Shown here piece by piece: positions 25,509 through 35,076 of a DNA stretch of 64,000 bases. The translations under genes were made by a program, and so were the position numbers. The first letter of the stretch is position 1. Each line of letters begins with the position of its first letter. The notes below the pieces were generated by a model. It was given only the letters and a program-made list of their open reading frames with translations. It did not search any database and was not told where the DNA came from. Source of the DNA: HRBIN35 sp036741875 (lineage in GTDB: Bacteria; Patescibacteriota; Minisyncoccia; UBA6257; HR35); assembly GCA_036741875.1 (NCBI GenBank), contig DAINRM010000002.1, positions 1-64,000 of the forward strand. Reading direction: 5' to 3'.

Positions 25509-25928
25509 ATGACGTTTATAGAAATAATTTATAAATTTTTTTTAGCATCGATTTTAGGAGGAATTATTGGCGCTGAGAGAAGTTTTTTTAAAAAACAAGC
25601 TGGTTTAAGAACCTTTTCTTTAGTATCCTTAGGAGCTTGTCTTTTTAGCTATCTTGGTTACTCCCTGAACGATCCATCTAATGCTTCGAGGGTAATAGCT
25701 AATTTAGTGGTAGGTATTGGTTTTTTGGGAGCGGGTCTTATTTTCCTTAAAGAAGAAAAAATTTTAGGACTTACCACCGCTGCAGCTTTGTGGGTAACAG
25801 CTGCGATAGGTGGGGCTATCGGTTTAGGTTTTTATTTTGAAGCTTTTTTAACAACAATTATTACTGTAATAATACTAACTCTATGGCACTATATTGAAGA
25901 ATTTATCAAAAGAGATGAAAATAACTAA
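25509..25928 (+). CDS. MgtC/SapB-family membrane protein
   Basis: This 139-residue protein has four transmembrane segments and the MgtC core: LGGIIGAERSFFKKQAGLRTF (about residues 14-34), ANLVVGIGFLGAGLIF and LTTAAALWVTAAIG. Asp-Arg of the usual GxDRE is replaced by AER. The C-terminal cytoplasmic domain of longer MgtC proteins is absent. MgtC proteins influence magnesium and ATP homeostasis, but small SapB-like members are poorly characterised. ATG 25509 is chosen because it follows the upstream stop and begins MTFIEII. It overlaps the permease gene by 14 bp. Confidence 0.85.
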   Translation: MTFIEIIYKFFLASILGGIIGAERSFFKKQAGLRTFSLVSLGACLFSYLGYSLNDPSNASRVIANLVVGIGFLGAGLIFLKEEKILGLTTAAALWVTAAIGGAIGLGFYFEAFLTTIITVIILTLWHYIEEFIKRDENN

Positions 25929-27012
25929 AGAGATAGAAGCGATTTTTATTTTTTTAAACACGATTATCGGTTTAGGAGTTTTTGTTTTGCCTTATACTTT
26001 TTTGAAAGGAGGTTTTTGGTTTCTTTTTTGGTTTCTTTTTTGGTTTTTTAGTTTTTTTATCATTCATCTCATTTTTGCAGAAATAATTTTTCAAACCAGA
26101 GAAACGCATAACCTTCCAGGGCTGGCAGGAATTTATCTTCACCAAGATTTAAAACATCTTGTTTGGCTTTTTGATTTTTTTGGCACCTTAGGTGTTTTTT
26201 TAATTTATCTTTTGGCTTTTGAAAAGTTTTGGGGTGTAATTTTAGGAGAATATTCATTTTTAGCTAAACTTATTTTTGCTCTTTTTAATATTTACTTTAT
26301 TTCCAGGAATCTTAAAATTTTTGCTAAATTCGAAACCTTTTTAGGATTGAGTATTATTATCTTTTTTGTTCTTATTTCTATTTGGTTTACTTTTCGAGTT
26401 AATTTTTCTAATTTTATTTTAATTTTTCAAGATAGTAAAGATTTTTTTCTTCCTTACGGAGTTTTACTTTTTGCTTTTTCAGGAACATCAGCTGTTCCTT
26501 TAGCTTTAGATGTTCTTGGAAGAAATAAAGAAAAATTTGTAAAAGTTAATTTCCTCTCTCTTGTTTTGGTAAGTTTAATTTATCTTTTTTATGCTCTTTC
26601 ATCTTTAGGATTTTTAGGTTTAAATGTTTCAGAAACATCGCTTGAATCCTTAAAACCCCTTTTACCATTTCCTTTATTTTTAGCTATCCTTATTTTAGTT
26701 ACCTTTAATATTATGCTTGTTGATTTAGCTTTTTATCTTAAAAGAGGTCTTATTTTTGACTATAATTTTTCTCAAACTAAAGCAAATCTCGTCTTAATTT
26801 TTTCTATCCTCCTTCTTCTTTTTGTCTCTTCTGACTCATTAGTAAAAATAATCAGTATTATTAGCGAAATATTTTTAGGTTTTAATCTTCTTATTTTAAA
26901 TCTTATTTATTTAAAACTTAAAGAAAAAAAATATTTTAAATTTAATCCTATCTTATTAGGTTTTCTCTCATTAACTCTTATTCTAGGTATTTTACATGGA
27001 ATCTTTAAGTAA
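25915..27012 (+). CDS. Amino-acid permease-like transporter
   Basis: This 365-residue protein has about 10 or 11 transmembrane segments and resembles the aromatic amino-acid permease/SLC38 part of the APC superfamily. The first helix region FIFLNTIIGLGVFVLPYTF has the unwound-helix pattern IIGLGVFVLP typical of these transporters, and FAFSGTSAVPLALDVLG fits the sixth helix. The substrate is not determinable; uptake of amino acids would suit an auxotroph. ATG 25915 is preferred to an upstream in-frame one. It overlaps both neighbours, so it is in the infC operon. Confidence 0.75.
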   Translation: MKITKEIEAIFIFLNTIIGLGVFVLPYTFLKGGFWFLFWFLFWFFSFFIIHLIFAEIIFQTRETHNLPGLAGIYLHQDLKHLVWLFDFFGTLGVFLIYLLAFEKFWGVILGEYSFLAKLIFALFNIYFISRNLKIFAKFETFLGLSIIIFFVLISIWFTFRVNFSNFILIFQDSKDFFLPYGVLLFAFSGTSAVPLALDVLGRNKEKFVKVNFLSLVLVSLIYLFYALSSLGFLGLNVSETSLESLKPLLPFPLFLAILILVTFNIMLVDLAFYLKRGLIFDYNFSQTKANLVLIFSILLLLFVSSDSLVKIISIISEIFLGFNLLILNLIYLKLKEKKYFKFNPILLGFLSLTLILGILHGIFK

Positions 27013-27744
27013 AAAAGGATTTACAATTTTAGAAATTTTAATAGTCATTTTTTTAATAGGTATTTTTTCTGCTATTTTATTTTTTGCTTTTAATTCTTTA
27101 GATATTATTAAAAGAGCTAGAGATTCAAAAAGAATAAATGATCTTCAAGCTTTAAATTCTGCTATTCAGATTTTAATAAATCAAAACCCTAATGTTTATT
27201 TAGGAAGCGAAAACATAATTTATCTTTCTCTGCCGGACACAAATTCTAACTGCTCTTCTTATCTTTCTACACTTCCTCCTCTTTATCCACCCTTTTCTTA
27301 TAGATGTATCCATCCAAATGATTTTCGAAAAATAAACGGACAAGGTTGGCTTCCGCTCAATTTTTCTAATCTTCTTTTAGGAATTTCCTCTTTACCTCTC
27401 GATCCATTAAATAATGGTGAATATTTTTATGCTTACACAAAAAAAGGAAATAAATATAAATTAACCGCAAGAATGGAATCAGAAAATTTCGCTTTAATGA
27501 TGGTAAATGATGGAGGTATAGAACCTCTTCTTTATGAAATTGGCAGCGATTTAAAAATCCCTAATCCACAATCAGGTTTAGTTCTATATCTTCCCTTTGA
27601 GGAAGGAACAGGAACTGTAACCTATGATCTTAGCGGTTATAATAACAGCGGTACCTTATATAACTTTAATTTCACCTCTTCTTCAGGGTGGGTAAAAGGA
27701 AAAAACGGTTGGGGGTTAAGTTTTGATGGAGTTGATGATTATGT
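26996..27744 (+). CDS. Type IV pseudopilin with LamG-like domain (cut by assembly gap)
   Basis: The N-terminus has a class III signal: short basic leader, KKG, then FTILEILIVIFLIG, i.e. prepilin peptidase cleavage between Gly and Phe with Glu5. Residues about 45-190 form a pilin/pseudopilin body with GWLPLNFSNL and DPLNNGEYFYAYT, seen in minor pilins. From about residue 195 a concanavalin/LamG-like domain starts (GLVLYLPFEEGTGT, then SGYNNSGTLY and LSFDGVDDY). The sequence then enters a run of N from 27745, so the C-terminus is missing. It would be assembled into a type IV pilus-like filament or act as a tip adhesin. Its start overlaps the permease gene. Confidence 0.85.
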
Positions 27745-27844
27745 NNNNNNNNNNNNNNNNNNNNNNNNNNNNNNNNNNNNNNNNNNNNNNNNNNNNNNNN
27801 NNNNNNNNNNNNNNNNNNNNNNNNNNNNNNNNNNNNNNNNNNNN
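27745..27844. other. Assembly gap (100 N)
   Basis: Exactly 100 undefined bases, the conventional length for a gap of unknown size. It interrupts the LamG-like part of the pseudopilin gene. True distance to rpoB and any genes in between are unknown. Confidence 1.
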
Positions 27845-27852
27845 AATAAAAC

Positions 27853-27882
27853 TTGACAAACTTAAAATTTTTGTAGTAAAAT
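27853..27882 (+). promoter_or_regulatory. rpoB promoter
   Basis: TTGACA (27853-27858), 18 bp, TAAAAT (27877-27882). The leader of about 70 nt ends with a small G-rich hairpin, GGGT (27941-27944) with ACCC (27951-27954), followed by C and five T just before the rpoB ATG. This could be a weak attenuator, but the stem is only 4-5 bp. Confidence 0.6.
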
Positions 27883-27961
27883 TAAATAAGGTTTTCGTTT
27901 TAAATGATTAGAAATTAAATTGTAAAACTTAATTTAGGGAGGGTGCTTAAACCCCTTTTTA

Positions 27962-30900
27962 ATGTTTCGCGTTAAAAATTTTTCAAAATACTCTTATTTA
28001 GAACCGCCACATCTTTTGTCTGATATTCGTGATTCTTTTGAAAGATTTTTAAAAGAAGATATTAAAAGAGCTTTTATAGAGTTTTTCCCTATTTTTGATT
28101 ATTCTGGAAAAGAGTTAAAGCTTGAATTTATCGATTTAGAAGTAGGAGATCCTAGAATTAGTGAAGCAGAAGCTAAATATTATGGAGTTAATTATGATGC
28201 ACCACTTAGAGTAACACTAAAACTTACTAATCTTTTAACTAAAGAAGAAAAAATTCAAAAAATTTATTTCGGAGATCTTCCTTTACTTACCCCAAGGGGT
28301 TCTTTTATTATTAATGGTCATGAAAGAGTGATTGTTAATCAACTTTTACGTTCCCCTGGTATTTATTTTGATTTTCTTCTTTACGGTGAAAAGAAAAGAT
28401 GGGGAGCTAAAATAATTCCTCAACAAGGGGCTTGGCTTGAATTTCAAGTTGAAGCTACTAATTTACTTCAGGTAAGAGTAGATAAAAGAAAAAAATTTCT
28501 TTTTTCTATTATTTTAAAAGCTTTTGGTTTTGAAACTAATGAAGAAATTTTTGAAATACTAAAAGAACACGAAAATCCAGAGAATCCAATTTTGACAACT
28601 ACATTAAAAAAAGATAAAACAGAAAATAGAGAAGAAGCTCTTTTAGAAATTCATAGAAAAATGAAACCTATTGAGCCAAACACTTATGATAATGCTATTT
28701 ACTACTTTGAATCAACATTTTTAAATCCTCAAAGATATAACCTTTCAAGAGTAGGAAGATTTCATCTTAACAGAAGACTTAATAGAAACTCTGAATCATT
28801 AGTTTTAGAAAAAGACGACCTTATTAGCGTTGTTAAAGAAATTCTTAGATTGGAAAATGATCCTTTATCAGTCAAAGATGATGTTGATGCTTTATACAAC
28901 CGAAGAGTAAGAGATTTGGGAGAGCTTTTAGAAAATCAAGTAAGAATTGCTCTTTCAAGACTTAAGAGAGATATCCAGGATAAAATGAGCTCTTTAAGTA
29001 AATTAGAAGAACTTACACCTTCTCAAATTATTCATCCAAGAAAATTTTCTAATACTATTTTAGAATTTTTTAACACCTCAAGACTTTCTCAAGTTTTAGA
29101 TCAAACTTCACCTCTTTCAGAAATAGAAAACAAAAGAGTGATTACTGCTTCAGGACCAGGTGGTGTTTCCAAGGAAAGAGCTTCTTTAGAAGTAAGAGAT
29201 GTTCATCCTTCTCATTACGGAAGAATTTGTCCTATTCAAACACCGCATGAAGGTCAAGGGGTTGGTATAAAACTTAATAAAGCTCTTTATTCTCGAAGAA
29301 ATTCCTTAGGATTTTTAGAAACTCCCTATCTAAGAGTAAAAAATGGAAAGGTTACTGATGAAATTATTTGGCTTACTTATGATCAAGAGCTTAATGAAGT
29401 AATTGCTTCAAGAAATGTAAGAATTAATGAGAAAGGAGATATTTTAGATGAATACTTAGAAGCCAGAGTAAATGGTGAAGCTACTATAGTTCATAAAAGT
29501 AAAGTTACTTTAATTGATGTTTCGCCCTTTCAAATGTTTTCTCTTTCGACATCACTTATTCCCTTCGGTAACCATGATGATGCTAATAGACTTCAGATGG
29601 GAACAAATATGCAAAGGCAAGCTGTTCCTTTGGTAAAACCAGAGATTCCTTTAGTGATGACAGGACTTGAAAAAAAGGCTGCTTTTGAATCAGGTAGAGT
29701 TATAATTTCAGAGGTTGATGGTGTTGTCGTTGATGTTGACGCTGATCATATAACTATTGGAACAAAAGAAGGAAAGAAAATAACTTATTATCTTAAAAAA
29801 TTTGAAATGACTTCTAAATATACATGTTATAATCAAAAACCTATTGTGAAATTAGGAGATAAAGTCAAAAAAGGAGATATTTTAACAGATGGTCCAGGAA
29901 TTAAAGATGGGTATTTAGCCTTAGGCCAAAATCTTTTAGTAGGTTTTCTTCCTTGGAGAGGATATAATTTTGAAGATGCTATTATTATTTCAGAAAGACT
30001 TTTAAAGGAAGATATTTTTACTTCTGTTTATATTGAAGAATTTTTTGCTGATGTAGTAGATACTAAACTTGGCCCAGAAATGACAACAAATGATATACCA
30101 GGTGTGCCAGCGGAAAAATTAGCCAATTTAGATATTGACGGTATAGTTAGGATAGGAACATACGTAAAGACTGGTGATATTTTGGTTGGTAAAATTACTC
30201 CTAAACAGACAGAAGAGATTACACCAGAAGAAAAACTCTTAAGAGCCATTTTTGGAGAAAAAGTTCAAGAAGTTAAAGATACTTCTCTTTATCTTGAACC
30301 AGGAAGATCAGGAAGGGTAATAGGAGTGAGAGTTTTAGAAAGAAGCAAAGGAGAAATTTCTGAAATTGGCGTGATTAAAAGAATTTTTGTAAAAATAGCT
30401 AAAATTAGAAAAATTCAAGTAGGCGATAAATTAGCTAACAGACATGGAAATAAAGGAGTTATTTCTTTAATAGCTAAAGAAGAAGATATGCCCTTTTTAC
30501 AAGATGGAAGAAGATTGGATATTATTTTAAATCCTGTGGGGGTTATTTCCAGAATGAATTTAGGACAAATTTTAGAAACCCTTCTTGGTTTAGCTGCTAA
30601 AAATCTAGATTATCATGCAGTAGTACCTCCGTTTTCTGGAGTTACAGTTGAAGAAATAGCGGAAGAACTTAAAAAAGCAGGTTTGCCTCCAGATGGTAAG
30701 ATTGATCTTTATGATGGCGTGACCGGAGAAAAATTTCCCCAAAAAGTTTTAGTTGGCTATATGACAATTATGAAACTGGTTCATATGGTTGAGGATAAAA
30801 TCCATGCTCGTTCAATTGGTCCTTATTCTCTTATTACCCAACAACCTCCAGGTGGTAAATCAAGATTTGGAGGTCAAAGAATTGGTGAAATGGAAATGTG

Positions 30901-31177
30901 GGCTATTGAAGCTCATGGTGCTACTGAAATTTTACATGAGGTTTTGACAGTAAAATCTGACGATGTTAAAGGAAGAAATATCGCTTATCAAAGTATTATC
31001 AAAGGAGAAGATGTTACTTATTCATCTTTTCCTCACGTCTTTTTAGTTCTTATTAATGAACTTCGAGGTTTAGGTTTAAATATTGAAATTCGTTATCGAG
31101 AAAAAACCGAAGAAACACCTCCTACTTATCAAGAAGTCGAAGTTCAAAAAATTGAACCCCAAGGAACAGCTAAATAA
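27962..31177 (+). CDS. rpoB: DNA-directed RNA polymerase subunit beta
   Basis: This 1071-residue beta subunit has all core regions: the N-terminal protrusion (LLSDIRDSFERFL), the rifampicin-region equivalent (LSQVLDQTSPLSEIENKRV then GRICPIQTPHEGQ), ANRLQMGTNMQRQAVP, GYNFEDAIIISERL, KLANRHGNKGVIS, and the C-terminal GGKSRFGGQRIGEMEMWA clamp segment. At 1071 residues it is shorter than the E. coli protein (1342) because lineage-specific insertions are missing. The RRL stretch of the rifampicin pocket reads KRV, which may lower rifampicin affinity (inference). It is followed after 2 bp by rpoC. Confidence 0.98.
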   Translation: MFRVKNFSKYSYLEPPHLLSDIRDSFERFLKEDIKRAFIEFFPIFDYSGKELKLEFIDLEVGDPRISEAEAKYYGVNYDAPLRVTLKLTNLLTKEEKIQKIYFGDLPLLTPRGSFIINGHERVIVNQLLRSPGIYFDFLLYGEKKRWGAKIIPQQGAWLEFQVEATNLLQVRVDKRKKFLFSIILKAFGFETNEEIFEILKEHENPENPILTTTLKKDKTENREEALLEIHRKMKPIEPNTYDNAIYYFESTFLNPQRYNLSRVGRFHLNRRLNRNSESLVLEKDDLISVVKEILRLENDPLSVKDDVDALYNRRVRDLGELLENQVRIALSRLKRDIQDKMSSLSKLEELTPSQIIHPRKFSNTILEFFNTSRLSQVLDQTSPLSEIENKRVITASGPGGVSKERASLEVRDVHPSHYGRICPIQTPHEGQGVGIKLNKALYSRRNSLGFLETPYLRVKNGKVTDEIIWLTYDQELNEVIASRNVRINEKGDILDEYLEARVNGEATIVHKSKVTLIDVSPFQMFSLSTSLIPFGNHDDANRLQMGTNMQRQAVPLVKPEIPLVMTGLEKKAAFESGRVIISEVDGVVVDVDADHITIGTKEGKKITYYLKKFEMTSKYTCYNQKPIVKLGDKVKKGDILTDGPGIKDGYLALGQNLLVGFLPWRGYNFEDAIIISERLLKEDIFTSVYIEEFFADVVDTKLGPEMTTNDIPGVPAEKLANLDIDGIVRIGTYVKTGDILVGKITPKQTEEITPEEKLLRAIFGEKVQEVKDTSLYLEPGRSGRVIGVRVLERSKGEISEIGVIKRIFVKIAKIRKIQVGDKLANRHGNKGVISLIAKEEDMPFLQDGRRLDIILNPVGVISRMNLGQILETLLGLAAKNLDYHAVVPPFSGVTVEEIAEELKKAGLPPDGKIDLYDGVTGEKFPQKVLVGYMTIMKLVHMVEDKIHARSIGPYSLITQQPPGGKSRFGGQRIGEMEMWAIEAHGATEILHEVLTVKSDDVKGRNIAYQSIIKGEDVTYSSFPHVFLVLINELRGLGLNIEIRYREKTEETPPTYQEVEVQKIEPQGTAK

Positions 31178-31179
31178 AA

Positions 31180-34100
31180 ATGTCCATTATTAAAAAGTCA
31201 ACTTCAGAAATAGAAAGCTTAGTTTTAAAGATAGCTTCTCCTGAAGAAATTTTAAGTTGGAGTCATGGTGAAGTTTTAAAGCCAGAAACAATTAACTACC
31301 GAACTGGTAAACCAGATAGACAAGGTCTTTTTTCTGAAGTTATTTTTGGTCCCATGAAAGACTTTGAATGTTCTTGTGGAAAATATAAAAAACCTCAAGT
31401 TAGAGGTATTATATGTGAAAGATGCGGCGTAGAAGTCACCCATTCTTCAGTAAGAAAAGAAAGAATGGGACATGTTACTTTAGTTACTCCTGTTGCTCAT
31501 ATTTGGTATTTAAAAGTCTATCCTTATCCCTTAAAGATATTTTTAGACATACCCTTAAGAGATTTAGAAAGAGTTATTTATTATTCTGCTTATATTATTA
31601 CTCGCGTTGATGAAGAAAAAAAGAATAAACTTTTAGAGGAGGTAGAAAAAGAATATAAAGAATTTTTAGCCCAAGCAGAATCAAAGGAAGAAAAAAAACA
31701 AAAACAAGAAATCTATAGGCAAATTAAAGAAGAACTTAACTCTTTAAAACCCAAGAAAGTTTTATCTGATGCTGAATACTTCTATTTTTCAAAAAAATAT
31801 GCTGGTATTTTTGAGGTAGATATGGGTGCCGAACCGATTAGAAAGTTTTTGGAAGAGATTGATTTAGAAAAACTAAGAGAAGAAACTATTAAAAAATTAG
31901 CTAAAGCAGATTCTAAAGAAAAAAAGATTCTTTCTTTAAAACTAAAATTTATTAATGCCTTTATTAAATACGGAAGAAGACCAGAATGGATGATTTTAAC
32001 TATTTTACCTGTCGTTCCCCCAGATATAAGACCAATTGTTCAGCTTAAAGAAGGAAAAATTGCCTCTTCTGATCTTAACGATCTTTATCGAAGAATTATT
32101 AATAGAAATAATCGTCTTAAAAGACTCATAGAAATTAAAGCACCAGAAATAATTTTGAGGAATGAAAAAAGAATGCTTCAAGAAGCTGTTGATGCTCTCC
32201 TTGACGCTTCTTTAAAAAAAGAAAAAATTGTTGTTGGACAAAGAAAAGTTCTTAAATCTTTGGGTGACCTTTTAAAGGGCAAAGAAGGAAGATTTAGGCA
32301 AAATCTATTAGGAAAAAGAGTTGATTATTCTGGAAGATCAGTAATTGTTGTTGATCCTAATTTAAGAATCAATGAATGCAGTTTGCCTAAAAAAATGGCT
32401 TTAGAAATTTTTAAACCCTTTATTATCCATGAACTTCTTAAAGAAGGAATAGTCACTACTTCTAAAAGAGCTAATTATCTTATTGAAACGATGAGCCCAG
32501 AAGCTGTAGCTGCTTTAGAAAGAGTGATAAAAGATAAATACGTTCTTTTAAACCGTCCTCCTACTCTTCATAAGCTCAGCTTTTTAGCTTTTAAACCTAT
32601 TTTAACTGAAGGTTTAGCTATTAAAATTCCACCCCTTGTTTGCTCTGGCTTTAATGCCGATTTTGATGGTGACCAAATGGGGTGTTTCTTACCGCTTTCT
32701 TCAGAGGCTCAAAGAGAAGCAAGAGAACTTATGAATGCTGCTTTAAATGTTTTAAGACCTGGTACAGGAATGGTTGAAGCTAGACCTGACAAGGATATGA
32801 TCGCTGGTCTTTATTATTTAACTCTAGAAATTCCCAATCAAAAAGGAGAGGGAAAGGTTTTTAATGACGAAAAAGATGCCATTTTTGCTTATGAAAATAA
32901 AATAATAAGTCTTCAAGCAAAAATAAAAGTAAGAAAAGTAAAAAATGAAGAAAATATTGAAACCACTGTAGGAAGAATAATTTTCAATCAAAATTTACCT
33001 TCAGACTTTCCTTTTGTCAATGAAGTTATAAATAAAAAAACTATTAACCCTATTCTTCTTAAAATTTTAGAAATTTACGGAGTTGAAAGATTGAGCATTG
33101 TTTTAGACAATCTTAAAGAACTAGGTTTTAAATATGTAACTGAAGCCGGTATTACTTTAAGTATTAGTGATTTAGAATCACCTCCAAAACTTAAAGAAAT
33201 TTTAGAAAAAGCTTTAGATGAGCATAATAAGGTTTTAGGGGCTTATCATAATGGTTTCTTGAGTCGAGAAGAAAAAAACTTAAAACTTCAAGAAATTTGG
33301 GTCAAAGCTAAAGTAGAAATAGAAAAAGATATTAAAGAAAACATTTCTGTAACTAACAATGCTAGATTGATGATAGATGCTGGAGCTAGGGGAAGCTATG
33401 ATCAGTTAGCACAAATGATTGCTTTTAAGGGTGTGGTTAAAACCCCAACTAATGAACCAATAGACTTAGCTATTTCTCATTCTTATAAAACAGGGTTAAC
33501 ACCCTTGGAATATTTCAGCTCAACTCATGGAGCTAGAAAGGGTGTAGCCGATAAAGCACTAAAAACACCTCATTCAGGATATCTTACCAGAATTTTAGCT
33601 TCGGCACTCGATGATGTAATTGTAAGAGAAGTTGATTGCGGAACTGAAGAAGGAATTCTTATCAGTCGAGAAGAGGTTCAAAGAAGAGGTGTAAGCTTTG
33701 GTGACTCTATTTTTTCCCGAACCGCTTTAGAAGATATTAAAAATTCTCAAGGAGAAGTTATCGTGAAAAAAGGAGAATATATCACTTATGAGCTTTCTAG
33801 AATTATTGATAAAGAAAGCTCTATTTCTCAAATTAAAGTAAGATCTGTTTTTACTTGTAAAACTCTTTATGGTGTTTGTCAAAAATGTTATGGTTTAGAT
33901 CTTAGCACCCATAAACCTGTAAGACTTGGAGAAGCTGTTGGGCTTATTACTACACACTCTATTGGAGAAAGATTAACTCAATTCGTTTTAAGATCTTTCC
34001 ATGCTGGCGGTGTGATTTCCGCAAAAGATATTACTCAAGATCTTCCAAGAATAAAGGAACTTTTTGAAGCTACTACACCTCGTTCTGAAGCAATCCTTTC

Positions 34101-34752
34101 CCCTATTAAAGGAAAAATTGTAGAAATTAGAGAATTTCCTAAATATAACTTAGTGAAAATCAGGGGAGCAAGAAATAAAGAGATTTCTCTAAAAATTCCA
34201 AGCAAATTTAGGCTTTTAGTCAAAAAAGGACAAATAGTTGAAAAAGGGGACCTCTTAAATGAAGGTATTATCGATCCTAAATCTATTTATCGTCTTAAAG
34301 GTAAAATTGCTGCTTTCAAGTATATTTTGAATGAAGTAAGAACTGTTTACAGCAATCAAGGAGCCGATATTCATGAAAAGTATATTGAACTTGTTATAAG
34401 AAAAATGTTTTCTCGCGTAAGAGTGATAGATCCAGGCGATTCAGAATTTGTTGCTGGAGAAATAGTTGAGAAGGATATGTTTATTGAAAAAAATAGAGAG
34501 TTAGTCAAAAACGGCTTAAAACCAGCAAAAGGTGTTCTTCTTCTTCTGGGTATTAAAAGGGTTGCTTCTACACCTTATAGTTTTCTTTCTGCAGCTTCAT
34601 TCCAAGAAACCTCTCGAGCTTTGGTAAGATCTGCTTTAGAATGCAGAGAAGATAGACTTAGAGGAATAAAAGAAAATGTTATTATAGGTAAAAAGCCTGT
34701 TATTGGAGAAGAATTTAGAAAGAGATATCTTAAAGAAAGCAATATGGTATAA
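31180..34752 (+). CDS. rpoC: DNA-directed RNA polymerase subunit beta'
   Basis: This 1190-residue beta' subunit contains the N-terminal zinc ribbon (CSCGKYKKPQVRGIICERCG), the catalytic NADFDGDQM motif (residues 492-500) with three Asp chelating Mg, the bridge/trigger region (RGSYDQLAQMIAFKG, GLTPLEYFSSTHGARKG), and the second zinc site (CGTEEG, later CKTLYGVCQKCYG). The C-terminus is shorter than in E. coli, lacking the large insertion. Its last codons, ATG GTA TAA, form part of the extended -10 box of the rpmA promoter, so the terminal Met-Val may reflect a promoter constraint. Confidence 0.98.
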   Translation: MSIIKKSTSEIESLVLKIASPEEILSWSHGEVLKPETINYRTGKPDRQGLFSEVIFGPMKDFECSCGKYKKPQVRGIICERCGVEVTHSSVRKERMGHVTLVTPVAHIWYLKVYPYPLKIFLDIPLRDLERVIYYSAYIITRVDEEKKNKLLEEVEKEYKEFLAQAESKEEKKQKQEIYRQIKEELNSLKPKKVLSDAEYFYFSKKYAGIFEVDMGAEPIRKFLEEIDLEKLREETIKKLAKADSKEKKILSLKLKFINAFIKYGRRPEWMILTILPVVPPDIRPIVQLKEGKIASSDLNDLYRRIINRNNRLKRLIEIKAPEIILRNEKRMLQEAVDALLDASLKKEKIVVGQRKVLKSLGDLLKGKEGRFRQNLLGKRVDYSGRSVIVVDPNLRINECSLPKKMALEIFKPFIIHELLKEGIVTTSKRANYLIETMSPEAVAALERVIKDKYVLLNRPPTLHKLSFLAFKPILTEGLAIKIPPLVCSGFNADFDGDQMGCFLPLSSEAQREARELMNAALNVLRPGTGMVEARPDKDMIAGLYYLTLEIPNQKGEGKVFNDEKDAIFAYENKIISLQAKIKVRKVKNEENIETTVGRIIFNQNLPSDFPFVNEVINKKTINPILLKILEIYGVERLSIVLDNLKELGFKYVTEAGITLSISDLESPPKLKEILEKALDEHNKVLGAYHNGFLSREEKNLKLQEIWVKAKVEIEKDIKENISVTNNARLMIDAGARGSYDQLAQMIAFKGVVKTPTNEPIDLAISHSYKTGLTPLEYFSSTHGARKGVADKALKTPHSGYLTRILASALDDVIVREVDCGTEEGILISREEVQRRGVSFGDSIFSRTALEDIKNSQGEVIVKKGEYITYELSRIIDKESSISQIKVRSVFTCKTLYGVCQKCYGLDLSTHKPVRLGEAVGLITTHSIGERLTQFVLRSFHAGGVISAKDITQDLPRIKELFEATTPRSEAILSPIKGKIVEIREFPKYNLVKIRGARNKEISLKIPSKFRLLVKKGQIVEKGDLLNEGIIDPKSIYRLKGKIAAFKYILNEVRTVYSNQGADIHEKYIELVIRKMFSRVRVIDPGDSEFVAGEIVEKDMFIEKNRELVKNGLKPAKGVLLLLGIKRVASTPYSFLSAASFQETSRALVRSALECREDRLRGIKENVIIGKKPVIGEEFRKRYLKESNMV

Positions 34753-34753
34753 T
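34745..34753 (+). promoter_or_regulatory. rpmA extended -10 box fused to the rpoC stop codon
   Basis: TG-G-TATAAT spans the last two sense codons and TAA stop of rpoC. A second TATAAT follows at 34758-34763. The rpmA ATG is at 34798. No good -35 was seen within rpoC. Confidence 0.5.
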
Positions 34754-34797
34754 AAATTATAATAAGATTAATTAACTAGTATTTTAATAAGTTCAAA

Positions 34798-35070
34798 ATG
34801 GCAACAAAAAAAGCAGGAGGTTCAGTTAAAACAGGAAGAGATTCTAATCCAAAATATCTGGGAGTGAAAGTACATGATGGTGAAATTGTTTTTCCAGGAA
34901 TGGTTATTATCCGTCAAAGAGGTACTAAGTTTTTACCTGGAAAAAATGTTGCTAGAGGAAGAGATGATACCTTATATGCACTTAAATCAGGTAGAGTTAA
35001 ATTTAAAACAATAAGAAAAACAACTTTTAGCGGCAAAAAAATATGGAAAAAAATAGTTCATGTGATTTAA
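34798..35070 (+). CDS. rpmA: 50S ribosomal protein L27 (bL27)
   Basis: This 90-residue protein starts MATKKAGGSVKTGRDSN, the conserved L27 N-terminus that reaches the peptidyl-transferase centre, and continues KYLGVKVHDGE and GMVIIRQRGTKFLPGKNV, GRDDTLYALKSGRVKF. Common L27 has GG(S/G)S(T)KNGRDS; here VKTGRDS. No cleavable N-terminal extension as in Firmicutes is seen. rplU (L21), the usual partner, is not adjacent. It lies 45 bp after rpoC with its own candidate promoter. Confidence 0.97.
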   Translation: MATKKAGGSVKTGRDSNPKYLGVKVHDGEIVFPGMVIIRQRGTKFLPGKNVARGRDDTLYALKSGRVKFKTIRKTTFSGKKIWKKIVHVI

Positions 35071-35076
35071 GGGTAT

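Noticed and set aside
27723..27911. Open frame running through the N stretch
   Set aside because: The reading frame across undefined bases is meaningless; only the part before 27745 can be interpreted.
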